A stretch of 64,000 nt of DNA from Nocardia niigatensis NBRC 100131 (GCF_000308655.1 NZ_BAGC01000061.1:60541-124540); one strand, 5' to 3'; shown: positions 52,229-61,264, counted from the stretch's first letter. Made by a program: numbers and translations. The notes: generated from the sequence alone by a model not told the origin.

Positions 52229-53479
52229 GTGAGGCAAGTGGCCACAAGGGAATTCGACATCGTCCTGTTCGGTGCGACCGGCTTCGTCGGCAAGCTGACC
52301 GCGCAGTACCTCGCCGAGGCGGCGCCGGCCGGGGCGCGCATCGCGCTGGCGGGGCGGTCGCCGGAGAAGCTGGCCGCCGTGCGCGCCGAGCTGGGGGCGG
52401 CCGCGGCGGAATGGCCGCTGGTGCAGGCGGATTCCACCGACCAGGGCAGCCTGGACGCGCTGGCGGCGCGGACCAGGGTGGTCGTCACCACGGTGGGCCC
52501 GTACCTGCGGTACGGGTTGCCGCTGGTGCAGGCGTGCGCCGAGAACGGCACGCACTACGCCGATCTGACCGGCGAGCCGCTGTTCATCCGGGAGTGCATC
52601 GACCGCTTCGGCGAGCGGGCCGCCGAGACCGGCGCGAAGATCGTGAATTCCTGTGGCTACGACTCGATTCCGTCCGATCTGAGCGTGTACCAGCTGTACA
52701 AGCGCAGTGTCGCGGACAATGCCGGCGAGCTCACCGATGTCACCCTGGTGGCCTGGCTCAAGGGCGGCGCGAGCGGCGGCACCATCGGTTCCGGGCGGGC
52801 CATGATGGAGGCCATCGCGGAGGATCCGAGCAAGGCGTCGGTCATATCGCACCCGTATTCGCTCAGCCCCGACAAGGCGATGGAGCCCGACGTCGGCCGC
52901 CAGACCGATCAGGCGCTGTCGCGGGCCTCGGCCATCGATCCGAGCCTGGACGGCTGGGTGGCGACCTTCATCATGGGCGCGCACAACACCAAGATCGTGC
53001 GCCGCTCCAATGGCCTGCTGGGCTGGCCGTACGGCAAGAACTTCCGCTACCGGGAGGTCATGAGCGCGGGCTCGTCGGCCACCGCGCCGCTGGTCGCGGC
53101 GGGTATCGCGGGCGGGATCGTGGCGACCATGGCGGCGGGCGCGGTGCTGTCGCGGGTGGCGGTGGGCCGCAAGCTGATCGACCGGATCGTGCCCAAGCCG
53201 GGCACCGGGCCGAGCGAGCAGGCCCGGCGCAGCGGCTGGTTCACCATGCGCACCTTCGCGCACACCACCTCGGGCGCGAAGTACGAGTGCACCTTCGCCG
53301 GCAAGGGCGATCCGGGCTATCAGGCCACCTCGGTCATGCTCGGCCAGTCCGGTCTGTGCCTGGCCTTCGACAGGCTGCCGGAGCTGGCGGGCATTCTCAC
53401 CCCGGCCTCGGCCATGGGTGACGCGCTGACCGAGCGGCTGCGTGCGGCGGACATCAAAATCGAGGTCGCGCCCATCTGA
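52229..53479 (+). CDS. Saccharopine dehydrogenase-like trans-acting enoyl reductase
   Basis: 416 aa. Rossmann motif FDIVLFGATGFVGKLTAQYL, IALAGRSPEKL (NADP), VVTTVGPYLRYGLPLVQACA, and conserved CGYDSIPSDLSVY; C-terminal domain with SGWFTMRTFAHTTSGAKYEC. This is the family of the mycobacterial trans-acting enoyl reductase (Rv2953) acting in complex lipid synthesis and its homologues (Rv2449c). Start: GTG at 52229 (AGGA 9 bases upstream) or GTG at 52238. Separate from the UbiB gene by the hairpin. Confidence 0.87.
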   Translation: MRQVATREFDIVLFGATGFVGKLTAQYLAEAAPAGARIALAGRSPEKLAAVRAELGAAAAEWPLVQADSTDQGSLDALAARTRVVVTTVGPYLRYGLPLVQACAENGTHYADLTGEPLFIRECIDRFGERAAETGAKIVNSCGYDSIPSDLSVYQLYKRSVADNAGELTDVTLVAWLKGGASGGTIGSGRAMMEAIAEDPSKASVISHPYSLSPDKAMEPDVGRQTDQALSRASAIDPSLDGWVATFIMGAHNTKIVRRSNGLLGWPYGKNFRYREVMSAGSSATAPLVAAGIAGGIVATMAAGAVLSRVAVGRKLIDRIVPKPGTGPSEQARRSGWFTMRTFAHTTSGAKYECTFAGKGDPGYQATSVMLGQSGLCLAFDRLPELAGILTPASAMGDALTERLRAADIKIEVAPI

Positions 53480-53492
53480 CGCACCGCGGCGA

Positions 53493-54449
53493 TCATGCCG
53501 GGGTGCTGTATTTCGCGATGAGTTCGCGGTAGCGGTCGAAGGCGGGCTTCGGTGTGTAATCCGAACGCAGGAGCCCGAATTCGAGGTTCATATCGCCCTG
53601 GTCACTGTGGGAGTCGCGCAGGCCGAAGTGCTCGTAGGTGGTGATGCCGAGTTCGCCGGCCAGGCCGTCGACGAGCCGCACCACGGTCTCGAGCACTTCG
53701 GCCTGACGCTCGTAGGACCGGTCCGGGCCGGTGGCCCAGCCGTTTTCGGTGATGTGAATGGGCGTGGCGTCGGGAATGCCGGCGGCCGCGAGGCTTTCGC
53801 GGCGGAAGGCGGTCACGACCGCCGTGATGGCGTCCTCCAGTCCCGCGGCCGGGATGGGGCGGAAGACGTCGGGGAAGAAGTCCAGGCCGACGTAGTCGAG
53901 GGCCTCGGTGAATTCTCGGCCGCCCCGGCGGCCCAGATCGGTCCAGAATTCCTGTGCCGGATCGAAGATCGGCGTCGAGTTGCAGCCGATGCGAACCGCG
54001 AGGCCGAGGCGGTCCACCTCCGCGCGGGCGGCGTGCACGCCCTCGATGATGGCCCGCCGGACCTGTGGGTGGCCGCCATTGCCACCGGGGCCGTCGTGGT
54101 TGGGTTCCTCGGCGATCTGCAACGAGGTGAGCACGGGTCCGTGCTCGCGAATCTGCTTGCGCAGGAAGGCGAGCCAGCCGGTGAGATCGTCTCCCGGCTC
54201 GTGGAAGCACACCACCAGATCGAGCTTCCGGCGGGCCGCGGCGTACTGCCAGGGCTGGGGTGGGGCTTCCTGGAAGCCGCCGCGCGCGTCGCTGTAGAGG
54301 ACGTAGCCGCGCACCACGAATGGGTGGTCGCCGTGCAGTTCGTCGAGGGCGGCCGCGATGCGGTCGGCCCGTTCCGGTGGGCCGGGAGTGACATTGCCGA
54401 ACTGGTCGCCGGCGAGTCCGCCCGGGTAGATACCGAATCTGAGCGTCAT
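53493..54449 (-). CDS. Glycoside hydrolase-like TIM-barrel protein
   Basis: 318 aa, no signal peptide. Clan-A-like features: TSLQIAEEPNHDGPG with a Glu at the acid/base place (end of strand 4) and HITENGWATGPD with a Glu at the nucleophile place (strand 7), YVGLDFFPDVFR between. Looks like a GH39/GH5-type glycosidase, but no substrate can be assigned. ATG at 54449. Divergent from a TetR gene with two operator-like repeats between, so it is the probable target of that regulator. Confidence 0.78.
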   Translation of the reverse strand: MTLRFGIYPGGLAGDQFGNVTPGPPERADRIAAALDELHGDHPFVVRGYVLYSDARGGFQEAPPQPWQYAAARRKLDLVVCFHEPGDDLTGWLAFLRKQIREHGPVLTSLQIAEEPNHDGPGGNGGHPQVRRAIIEGVHAARAEVDRLGLAVRIGCNSTPIFDPAQEFWTDLGRRGGREFTEALDYVGLDFFPDVFRPIPAAGLEDAITAVVTAFRRESLAAAGIPDATPIHITENGWATGPDRSYERQAEVLETVVRLVDGLAGELGITTYEHFGLRDSHSDQGDMNLEFGLLRSDYTPKPAFDRYRELIAKYSTPA

Positions 54450-54471
54450 GCTCCAACCGTAGCTCAAATTT

Positions 54472-54501
54472 TGGTGTCACACCATTTTTAGTGTCACACC
54501 T
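54472..54501. promoter_or_regulatory. Tandem TetR-type operators
   Basis: TGGTGTCACACCA (perfect palindrome, 54472-54484) followed by AGTGTCACACCT (54490-54501), centre-to-centre about 17 bp. Between the divergent glycosidase-like gene and TetR gene, in an A/T-rich gap with TATACT nearby as a possible -10. Likely the regulator's own operator pair. Confidence 0.75.
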
Positions 54502-54532
54502 ATACTGCTCGAACGACAGGAAGGAGAGGTCG

Positions 54533-55156
54533 TTGGCACTGCGCGAGGAGAAGAAGCGCGCCACCCGGACCGCGTTGGCCGATACCGCCATGGCGTTGTT
54601 CGTGGCGAAGGGCTTCGACAAGGTGACCGTCGCCGAGGTCGCGCGCGCCGCGAACGTCTCGGTCAATACCGCGTTCAACTACTTCCCGACCAAGGAGGAC
54701 CTGTTCTTCGACCGTCAGGACGAGGTCGCGGACCGGCTCGCGGCCGCGGTCCGTGACCGCGAGCCGGGCGAATCGGCGGCCGCGGCCGTGCGACGCGCCT
54801 TCCTCGACCGGGTGCGCCGGGACGACCCCACCCTCGGCCTCTCTCCCGGCGCCACCACCTTCTGGCGCATGATCGACGAAAGCCCTGCCCTGCAGGCGCG
54901 ATTGCGCCGAATCGGCGAGCAGACCGAGGCGGCGCTGGCCGTGGCGCTCGCGGCGGCCACCGGTGCGAGCCCGGACGACTCCACGCCGAGACTCGCCGCG
55001 GCCGCCCTCGCGGGACTGGATCGCGCCCTGCACGCGGAGATCCGCCGGGCCACGCTGGCGGGCACGGACCCGGAGACGGTGCGCGCCAGCGTGATCCGGG
55101 CCGCGACCGACGGATTCGACACGGCGGTAGCCGGACTCGGCGACTACGGGCGGTGA
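54533..55156 (+). CDS. TetR family regulator
   Basis: 207 aa. HTH VTVAEVARAANVSVNTAFNY FPTKEDLFF region (helix 2-3), then a helical ligand domain with ATTFWRMIDESPALQARLRR. TTG at 54533 chosen because GGAGAGG lies 3-6 bases upstream; an in-frame GTG at 54491 sits inside the operator repeat and is unlikely. Predicted to bind the repeats at 54472-54501 and control itself and the glycosidase-like gene. Confidence 0.84.
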   Translation: MALREEKKRATRTALADTAMALFVAKGFDKVTVAEVARAANVSVNTAFNYFPTKEDLFFDRQDEVADRLAAAVRDREPGESAAAAVRRAFLDRVRRDDPTLGLSPGATTFWRMIDESPALQARLRRIGEQTEAALAVALAAATGASPDDSTPRLAAAALAGLDRALHAEIRRATLAGTDPETVRASVIRAATDGFDTAVAGLGDYGR

Positions 55157-55168
55157 CCGCGACGGCCG

Positions 55169-55717
55169 TCAGGCGGGTGTGCGCTCGATCAATGCGGTGA
55201 GCGCGGCGCGCAGGTCGGGGCGGGCCGCGTCGGAATACAGTTCGGCCAGCGCGATCTCGGCGACCATGGCGATGACCAGGTGCGCCACCGCGGGTGGGTC
55301 CGCCCAGCCCAGCTGTTCGATATCGGGCGCGATCATCGCGGCGACCAGCTGATTGCGGGCGGTCACCTCATCGAGCAGATCGGCCTCGGTGCGGGACTGA
55401 GCGAGAAAGGCTTTGGTGCCCCGGGTGGCCAGGCAGGCATCGAGGTAGGCGGTGAGGCCGGCGCGGAGTCGCTCGCGGCCGGGCGCGATGTCGCCGACGG
55501 CGGCGAGAACGAGACCGATCAGCTCGTCGTGATACCGGCGGTGCAGGGCGACGACATAGCTGCGCCGGTCCGGAAAGTGGTGGTAGAAGGTGCCTTTCGC
55601 CATGCCGGCGGCCTGGACCACGGCATTGACCGACAGTCCGGCCAGGCCCGTGCGCGCGGCGACCTCCGCCCCGGCGTCGAGCAGGGCGTTGCGGCCCGGT
55701 TCCGCGGGTCGGGGCAT
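55169..55717 (-). CDS. TetR family regulator, second
   Basis: 182 aa. HTH LSVNAVVQAAGMAKGTFYHH FPDRRSYVVALH; ligand domain with DACLATRGTKAFLAQSRTEA. ATG at 55717; longer upstream frames lack support. A perfect 20-bp palindrome lies 58 bp upstream, between this gene and the divergent lipase gene, so it probably represses both. Confidence 0.88.
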   Translation of the reverse strand: MPRPAEPGRNALLDAGAEVAARTGLAGLSVNAVVQAAGMAKGTFYHHFPDRRSYVVALHRRYHDELIGLVLAAVGDIAPGRERLRAGLTAYLDACLATRGTKAFLAQSRTEADLLDEVTARNQLVAAMIAPDIEQLGWADPPAVAHLVIAMVAEIALAELYSDAARPDLRAALTALIERTPA

Positions 55718-55774
55718 GGCCGGAATCCTCTCCTGCGCGGTCTCTTCCCCCTGAGGGTACACAGCGGCTAGCCT

Positions 55775-55794
55775 ATGACCGACCGGTCGGTCAT
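55775..55794. promoter_or_regulatory. Perfect TetR-type operator
   Basis: ATGACCGACCGGTCGGTCAT, a perfect 20-bp palindrome containing ACCGACCGGTCGGT, a form seen at many TetR operators. Lies between the TetR gene and the divergent lipase gene. Confidence 0.85.
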
Positions 55795-55850
55795 GCGCGG
55801 CGCGTAGGGGGCATCGCGAGGCCGACCGGCACGAATCTCCGGGAGTACCC

Positions 55851-56771
55851 ATGCGATCGGCCACCCGCTGCCTCACCGCCGCCTTCCTGTTCGCCGCCGC
55901 GCTCGCCGGACGCCCGGCCGCGGCCGACGAGCCGGATCCGTCCTACAGCTACTTCGGCGGGCTCGCGGCCGAGCTGACCGCGCCCGGGCAGGCGCCGCCC
56001 GGAGCGAACGACTGGTCCTGCAAACCCGCTGCCGCGCACCCGAATCCGGTGGTGCTGCTGCACGGGCTGTCCAATGACACCGTCACCTGGAACACCCTGT
56101 CCGCGGTCCTCGCGAACGCCGGCTACTGCGTGTTCACCACGACCTACGGCACCGGCGCGCTCGGCCCGGTGCTGGGCGCCATCACGCCGGTCGAGACCAG
56201 CGCTCGGCAGATCTCCGACTTCATCGACCGGGTGCGCGCCGAAACGGGCTCGGACAAGGTCGATCTCGTCGGCCACTCGATGGGCGGCGCGGTGCCGTTC
56301 TACGCCCTGAACCACCTCGGCGCCATCCCGAAGATCGACCGCTACGTGGCGCTGGCCGCGCCGCTGCACGGTTCCACGGTCAGCGGCCTCGCGAACCTGC
56401 AGCCGCTGCTCGAATCCACCGCGCCCGGAACGGAACTGGCCGCGCAGTGCGGGCCGTGCCAGCTCTCACCCGGCTCGAAGGTCGCCATCGATCTGAACGC
56501 GGACCCGGCCCTCGCACCGGACATCCGGTTCACCACCGTGGTCTCCCGCTACGACGAGATCGCCACCCCCTGGACCACCGGTCTGCTGGACGGACCCAAT
56601 GTCGACGACGTGGTGCTGCAGGACTTCTGCCCGGACGACTACACCGAGCACTTCGAGCTGCCCGCGGATCCGGTCACGGTGCGCGTGGTCCTCAATGCCC
56701 TCGACCCCGCGCACGCCACACCCGTCTCCTGCACGGTCGTCCTGCCTTTCGCGGGACCGCTGGGTCGATAG
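55851..56771 (+). CDS. Secreted triacylglycerol lipase/esterase
   Basis: 306 aa with a signal peptide (CLTAAFLFAAALAGRPAAA). Lipase_2 type: VVLLHGLSNDTVTWN, nucleophile elbow DLVGHSMGGAVPFYAL, and a probable Cys pair in QCGPCQLSP plus FCPDDYTEHF with the catalytic His region. Should hydrolyse lipids outside the cell. ATG at 55851. Controlled most likely by the adjacent TetR through the 20-bp palindrome. Confidence 0.88.
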   Translation: MRSATRCLTAAFLFAAALAGRPAAADEPDPSYSYFGGLAAELTAPGQAPPGANDWSCKPAAAHPNPVVLLHGLSNDTVTWNTLSAVLANAGYCVFTTTYGTGALGPVLGAITPVETSARQISDFIDRVRAETGSDKVDLVGHSMGGAVPFYALNHLGAIPKIDRYVALAAPLHGSTVSGLANLQPLLESTAPGTELAAQCGPCQLSPGSKVAIDLNADPALAPDIRFTTVVSRYDEIATPWTTGLLDGPNVDDVVLQDFCPDDYTEHFELPADPVTVRVVLNALDPAHATPVSCTVVLPFAGPLGR

Positions 56772-56897
56772 CAATCCATCATTCGAGTGCGGTAGGTCAC
56801 AGATTGTGCTCACCGGTGACAGGCAGCACCCGCAGAATCTCTCCGGTAGGGTCGCGGACGGGACGGAGGTGGTACCCAAGGAAGGGGGGTCGGCCAC

Positions 56898-57617
56898 GTG
56901 AAATGGATCCTGACCCCGGACGAGTTCGCGATGATCTGGACCCGCGAAACCGATCTGGAACGCCGTCCCTATCCGCTCGACACGAACCCGGCCACACCTG
57001 AGAATCCCGGCGGCGCTTCGCGATTCGGGCCGCTACCGCTGGGCGGGTCGCCGGCGCGCTTCCTGCGCCGCACCGATCCCGATCTGGCCGCGGCGCTGGC
57101 CCTGTGCGCGCGCACCGACACCACGACCGTCACCCTGTACGGCGAGCGCACCGCCGGCCCGGAGGCCCGGCGCATCCTCGCCTTCGCGGCGGTGGCGCAG
57201 CAGCGGGCGGGCATCCTGGTCTCGCTGCCGGACACGGTGACGGTATCGCTGTGTCCCGCCGACCAATTGGGGCGGGAACTGGTGGAGGTCATCGGGTCGG
57301 CGCCGCCGGGCCGGCTGGAGCCGCTGCGCGAACCGCAGCAGGCGGTGCTGTATCCCGACGCCGACGCCGACGCCGACGGCACCGGCGCGGAGGCCGACCG
57401 TTTCCGCCGCAAACTGCGGGACCCGGTGGACGGGCGTGGATTCATCACCGTCACGGTCGAACCCGCGAATCCGCTGTCGCCACCGACCCGGCATCGCACC
57501 TGGCTGGATTTCTCCGGCGACGGCCGCTATCTGCTGACCACGGCCGCCGACCTGAGCCTCACCCCGGTGACCGATGACGAACTGGCGGCGCAGCTGGTCC
57601 GGCTGGCCCGCGTCTGA
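56898..57617 (+). CDS. EspG-like ESX secretion-associated protein
   Basis: 239 aa starting KWILTPDEFAMIWTRETDLE, the typical EspG N-terminus, then LALCARTDTTTVTLYGERTA, VTVSLCPADQLGRELVEVI and a C-terminal RTWLDFSGDGRYLLTTAAD. EspG proteins are cytosolic chaperones for PE/PPE substrates of type VII secretion. No ESX or PE/PPE genes are nearby, so it is a stand-alone member. GTG at 56898. Confidence 0.83.
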   Translation: MKWILTPDEFAMIWTRETDLERRPYPLDTNPATPENPGGASRFGPLPLGGSPARFLRRTDPDLAAALALCARTDTTTVTLYGERTAGPEARRILAFAAVAQQRAGILVSLPDTVTVSLCPADQLGRELVEVIGSAPPGRLEPLREPQQAVLYPDADADADGTGAEADRFRRKLRDPVDGRGFITVTVEPANPLSPPTRHRTWLDFSGDGRYLLTTAADLSLTPVTDDELAAQLVRLARV

Positions 57618-57685
57618 AAGCCCGGCGCCCAACGGGTTCGGCCCGGTTACCTGCGGGAAACTGCGACGCGTGCTACGCATGAGGA

Positions 57686-58537
57686 ATGGCGAAGGCGACA
57701 TCCTGGTCGAAACCGGTCACCCAGGCGCTACGAGCCGATGGCGTCAAAGTGATCGATCTGAACACATCCGCGACTCCGGGGTTCGAAGGCGACAAGCGCG
57801 CCGGCGAACTGCTGCTCGAGGAACGCCGCGCCGTGCTGTCGGATCTGCAGGAAAAGCTCTACGCCAACGGACGGTCCGGTGACACCCGCAGCGTGCTGCT
57901 GGTACTGCAGGGCATGGACACCGCGGGGAAGGGCGGCATCGTCCGGCACGTGATCGGTTCGGTGGATCCACAGGGCGTGGACCACGCGGCCTTCGGGGTG
58001 CCGACGCCGGAGGAGCAGAAGCACCACTACCTGTGGCGCATTCGCAAGAAGCTGCCGCGCAGCGGCCAGATCGGCGTGTTCGACCGCTCGCACTACGAGG
58101 ACGTGCTGGTGGTGCGGGTGCACGAGCTGGTCGCGCCGGAGGTGTAGGGCAAGCGCTACGACGAGATCAACAAGTTCGAGCGCAAGCTGGTGGACGACGG
58201 CACGAGCATCGTGAAGGTGGCCATGTTCGTCTCACTGGACGAGCAGAAGAAGCGGCTGATGCAGCGGCTGGACCGGGCCGACAAGTACTGGAAGTTCAAC
58301 CCGGGCGACATCGACGAGCGCGCCTACTGGCCGCAGTATCAAGAGGCGTACCAGGCGGTTCTGGATCGCACCAATACCGACTACGCGCCCTGGTACGTCC
58401 TGCCCTGCGATGCCAAGTGGTACGCCCGGCTGGCCGTCACCGAACTGCTCATCGACGCCCTGCAGGGTCTCAAGCTGGACTGGCCGCCCGCGACCTTCGA
58501 TATCGCCGAACAAAAAAAGCGCCTCGGCCAGGAGTGA
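57686..58537 (+). pseudogene. ppk2: Polyphosphate kinase 2 family gene interrupted by one stop codon
   Basis: 284-codon frame of the PPK2 (polyphosphate:nucleotide phosphotransferase) type, intact except for TAG at 58145-58147 (codon 154). Before the stop: Walker A LQGMDTAGKGGIVRHVIG and Walker B GVFDRSHYEDVLVVRVHE; after it, in the same frame: GKRYDEINKFERKLVDDGTS, DRADKYWKFNPGDIDERAYW and the C-terminus DIAEQKKRLGQE. The family usually has Trp here (PEVW), so TGG to TAG by one G-to-A change explains it. A second ATG (58190) could restart a C-terminal fragment that lacks the ATP/polyP site. No other damage is visible, so the mutation is recent, or a sequencing error. Confidence 0.88.
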
Positions 58538-58590
58538 TATACGCCCTACAGGGTGAATTTCCGTCGTCAGGCACCGGAAACGGCTCGTCG

Positions 58591-58619
58591 CCGGGTGCCG
58601 CGCGCGACTCGGCACCCGG
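58591..58619 (+). terminator. Hairpin after ppk2
   Basis: Perfect 10-bp stem CCGGGTGCCG / CGGCACCCGG with a 9-base loop, 53 bases past the ppk2 stop; followed by ACATGCAGCTTTCTC. Probable terminator before the DsbA-like gene. Confidence 0.65.
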
Positions 58620-58687
58620 ACATGCAGCTTTCTCTCAGGTTCTCGGGTGAAGATGGGCGCGCACGTGTCGTGACAACGGAAGGCGTG

Positions 58688-59491
58688 GTGAGCGCACAGG
58701 TGAGCACTAAACCGGGTGACCGTAACAATCCGCTCGCGCAGGCGGCGCGGGCCGATCGCAACCGCAAGATCTTCATCCAGGTCGCCGTGGCCGCGGTCCT
58801 GATCGGTCTGGTGGCCGCCATCGGCATCGGCCTGGCGATGCGCAAGCACGACGACAACAAGGGCGCCGCGAGCCCCTCGGCCACCTTCGCCCCGGCCCTC
58901 ACCCACGACCCGAGCACGGGCGCGATCCCGCCGAACGTCACCCCGGGCGGCGCCATCCGCATCGGCAATCCGGATGCCAAGGCGAAGGTCCAGATCGTCG
59001 CCGACCTGCAGTGCCCGGCCTGCAAGATGTTCGAGGGTTACAACTCCGACGCGCTGGCCAAGGCAGTCCAGAACGGTTCCGCCACCATCGATTACAACAT
59101 CATCTCCTTCCTGGACCGGGCCTCCAACGGCAACCAGTACTCGACCCGCGCGGCCAATGCCGCCTACGTGGTCGCGGCCTCGGACCCGTCGAAGTTCCAG
59201 GCGTGGCTGGGCACGATGTTCAGCAAGCAGCCGCCGGAGAACGGCAACGGCATGACCGATGACCAGATCGTCCAGATCGCCGTCGACGCCGGGTACACCG
59301 ATCCGCAGGTGGCGCAGGACATTCGCGACGGCAAGTACATCCAGTTCGTGAAGGACGAGACCAAGGCCGTCTTCGCCACCGGACTGCAGTCCACCCCGAC
59401 CGTGTACGTGAACGGCACCCAGGTGCAGGACGCCAAGACGCTCATGAGCCCTGGCGGCATGACCTCGGCGATCGAGAACGCGGGTAAGTGA
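58688..59491 (+). CDS. Membrane-anchored DsbA-like thioredoxin-fold protein
   Basis: 267 aa. N-terminal basic segment and one membrane helix (IFIQVAVAAVLIGLVAAIGI), a Pro/Ser linker, then the thioredoxin/DsbA fold with the redox pair in VADLQCPACKMFEGY and a cis-Pro near LQSTPTVYVNGTQV. Likely oxidises or isomerises disulfides in exported proteins, with the VKOR of the next gene as its re-oxidant (the Rv2969c/Rv2968c pair). Start is GTG at 58688; neighbouring GTGs are possible. Stop overlaps the VKOR start region. Confidence 0.9.
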   Translation: MSAQVSTKPGDRNNPLAQAARADRNRKIFIQVAVAAVLIGLVAAIGIGLAMRKHDDNKGAASPSATFAPALTHDPSTGAIPPNVTPGGAIRIGNPDAKAKVQIVADLQCPACKMFEGYNSDALAKAVQNGSATIDYNIISFLDRASNGNQYSTRAANAAYVVAASDPSKFQAWLGTMFSKQPPENGNGMTDDQIVQIAVDAGYTDPQVAQDIRDGKYIQFVKDETKAVFATGLQSTPTVYVNGTQVQDAKTLMSPGGMTSAIENAGK

Positions 59492-60057
59492 TGATCGCGG
59501 CGGGTCCCCGTTCGGCCTGGCCGCTGCTGCTGGGTGCGTTGATCGGCTGGGCGGCGTCGGCGACGCTGCTGGTCGAGAAGTTCAAGTTGCTGACCGAGCC
59601 CGGCTACAAGCCGATCTGCTCCATCGACCAGACCCTCTCGTGCTCGACGGTGATGGAGTCGCCGACGGCGTCGATGTTCGGATTCCCCAATCCGATCATC
59701 GGTGTGGTGGGCTTCTCGGTGGCCGTCACCATCGGCGTGCTGGCGGTGTGCGGAATCTCCATGCCGCGCTGGTTCCTCGGCTCGCTGTGGTTCGGCCTGC
59801 TGCTCGGCGTGGGCGCCATCTGCTACCTGGTGTGGGACGCGGTGTTCGAGATCCGCGCGCTGTGCCCGTGGTGCATGGTGGTGTGGACGGTGACGCCGGC
59901 GCTGCTGGCCATCGTGACCTACATGCTGTGGGGCCGCTCACGGGGGCTGCTGCAAATTCTGGTGGAGTGGCGGTGGACGCTGGTCGCCGTCTTCTACGCG
60001 GTGGTCATACTGATCGTGTACATCCAGTTCCAGTCGTACTGGAACAGCAAGTTCTAG
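59491..60057 (+). CDS. Vitamin K epoxide reductase (VKOR) family protein
   Basis: 188-aa integral membrane protein with four to five helices. Loop Cys pair in CSIDQTLSCSTVM and active-site pair in RALCPWCMVVW (CxxC before helix). Re-oxidises DsbA-like proteins with menaquinone as acceptor. ATG at 59491 overlaps the DsbA-like stop (GTGATGA), typical of a coupled pair. Stop is TAG in CTAG (60054-60057), shared in reverse with the protease gene. Confidence 0.93.
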   Translation: MIAAGPRSAWPLLLGALIGWAASATLLVEKFKLLTEPGYKPICSIDQTLSCSTVMESPTASMFGFPNPIIGVVGFSVAVTIGVLAVCGISMPRWFLGSLWFGLLLGVGAICYLVWDAVFEIRALCPWCMVVWTVTPALLAIVTYMLWGRSRGLLQILVEWRWTLVAVFYAVVILIVYIQFQSYWNSKF

Positions 60058-61238
60058 TTGGGCGGGCCGACGGTGAGCGTGACGCTCACCGTCCGGTGCC
60101 CGCCGGTCGGGTCGCTGACCTCGAGCCGCACCACATCGTCCGGTTTATGGGCGTTGAGTGCGGCTTTCAGCATTTGTGAGCTGGTGATGCTGCGGTCGTC
60201 GAGGGCGGTGATGACCTCGCCGTCGGTGAGTCCGGCCGCGTAGGCGGGCAGTCCGTAGATGGACACGTCGATGCGCGCGCCCGGTTGCGCGTCGGAGGTG
60301 AGGATGCCCAGGGTGGCGGTGGGGCCGATGTGCACGGTGTCGGTCGGTGTCCCGGAGCGGATCTGGCGGACCACGTTCATGGCGGTGTCGATGGGAACGG
60401 CATAACCGTTGGGGCCCTTGCCCATTGCCTTCTGCATATCGCCGGAGGCGGCGGTGATGACGCCGATCACCGAGCCGTACCGGTCCACCAGTGCACCGCC
60501 GGACTGCCCGGCGGCCACCGCGGCCGCGACCTCGATCATGCCGTGCAGCGATTTCCGCGACAGGTCCGCGGCATTGCGGGCCACGATGGCCGAATCCAGA
60601 TTGGTGATCGGACCGCCCACCACGGTCGGCGAGCCGGTGCCGCCCGCGTTGCCGATGGCCAGCACCTCGTCGCCCAGATGCAGCGGGGCGGAATTGCCGA
60701 TGTGGGCGACCGGGAGCCCGCCGGCGCCGTTCAGATCCAGCACGGCGATATCGGCGCCGGAGTCGTAACCGGCGACGGTGGCGGTGTAGGTCGCGCCGGT
60801 GCCGACATCCGAAACCGTCACGGTGTCAGCGCCTTTGATGACGTGATGGCTGGTGAGCACCTCCCCCTCGGCGGTCAGCACGATGCCGGAGCCGGCCGCG
60901 CCGAGACCGTAGGGGCGGATGGCCGCGTTGATGTTCACCAGGGCCGGTTCGGCCGCCCGCGAGATCAGGTCGACTTCCAGGGGCGGCAGTGACGGACCGG
61001 CCAGTCCGGCGGTGGCGGCGTCGTCGCGGAACGGCCAGCGCGGCAGTTCGCCGCGGTAGCCGAGGAAGCCGGTGATGCCGAGGATGGCGACGATGAACAG
61101 CACGAAGGTGCGCCGGCCGCGGCCGGGCCGCCGACCCCGGGCCGGGTAGGGGCCGGTAGCGCCGCCCGCCGGATATCTTCCGCGCGTGTCGCTGTCCACG
61201 GACCCTCCCGATTGCGGTTCGCCCGCCGGCTCGAGCAT
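60054..61238 (-). CDS. HtrA-like serine protease with PDZ domain
   Basis: 394 aa. A basic N-terminal disordered segment, one membrane helix (TFVLFIVAILGITGFLGY), a trypsin-like domain with His in LTSHHVIKGADTV, Asp in YDSGADIAVLDL and Ser in AAGQSGGALVDRYG, then a PDZ domain (SDAQPGARIDVSIYGLPAYA ... DGEVITALDDRSITSSQML). Periplasmic-side quality-control protease. ATG at 61238. A palindrome TACTGGTGTACCAGTA just upstream (61247) may be its operator. Confidence 0.91.
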   Translation of the reverse strand: MLEPAGEPQSGGSVDSDTRGRYPAGGATGPYPARGRRPGRGRRTFVLFIVAILGITGFLGYRGELPRWPFRDDAATAGLAGPSLPPLEVDLISRAAEPALVNINAAIRPYGLGAAGSGIVLTAEGEVLTSHHVIKGADTVTVSDVGTGATYTATVAGYDSGADIAVLDLNGAGGLPVAHIGNSAPLHLGDEVLAIGNAGGTGSPTVVGGPITNLDSAIVARNAADLSRKSLHGMIEVAAAVAAGQSGGALVDRYGSVIGVITAASGDMQKAMGKGPNGYAVPIDTAMNVVRQIRSGTPTDTVHIGPTATLGILTSDAQPGARIDVSIYGLPAYAAGLTDGEVITALDDRSITSSQMLKAALNAHKPDDVVRLEVSDPTGGHRTVSVTLTVGPPN

Positions 61239-61246
61239 GTCTGTCT

Positions 61247-61262
61247 TACTGGTGTACCAGTA
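61247..61262. promoter_or_regulatory. Palindrome before the HtrA-like gene
   Basis: TACTGGTGTACCAGTA: 7-bp arms TACTGGT / ACCAGTA around GT, 8 bp upstream of the protease start and touching the ZIP gene stop region. GntR/TetR-style operator; binding protein unknown. Confidence 0.6.
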
Positions 61263-61264
61263 TT

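Noticed and set aside
54491..54532. GTG at 54491 as the TetR start
   Set aside because: It lies within the operator repeat, with no ribosome site; TTG at 54533 has a good one.
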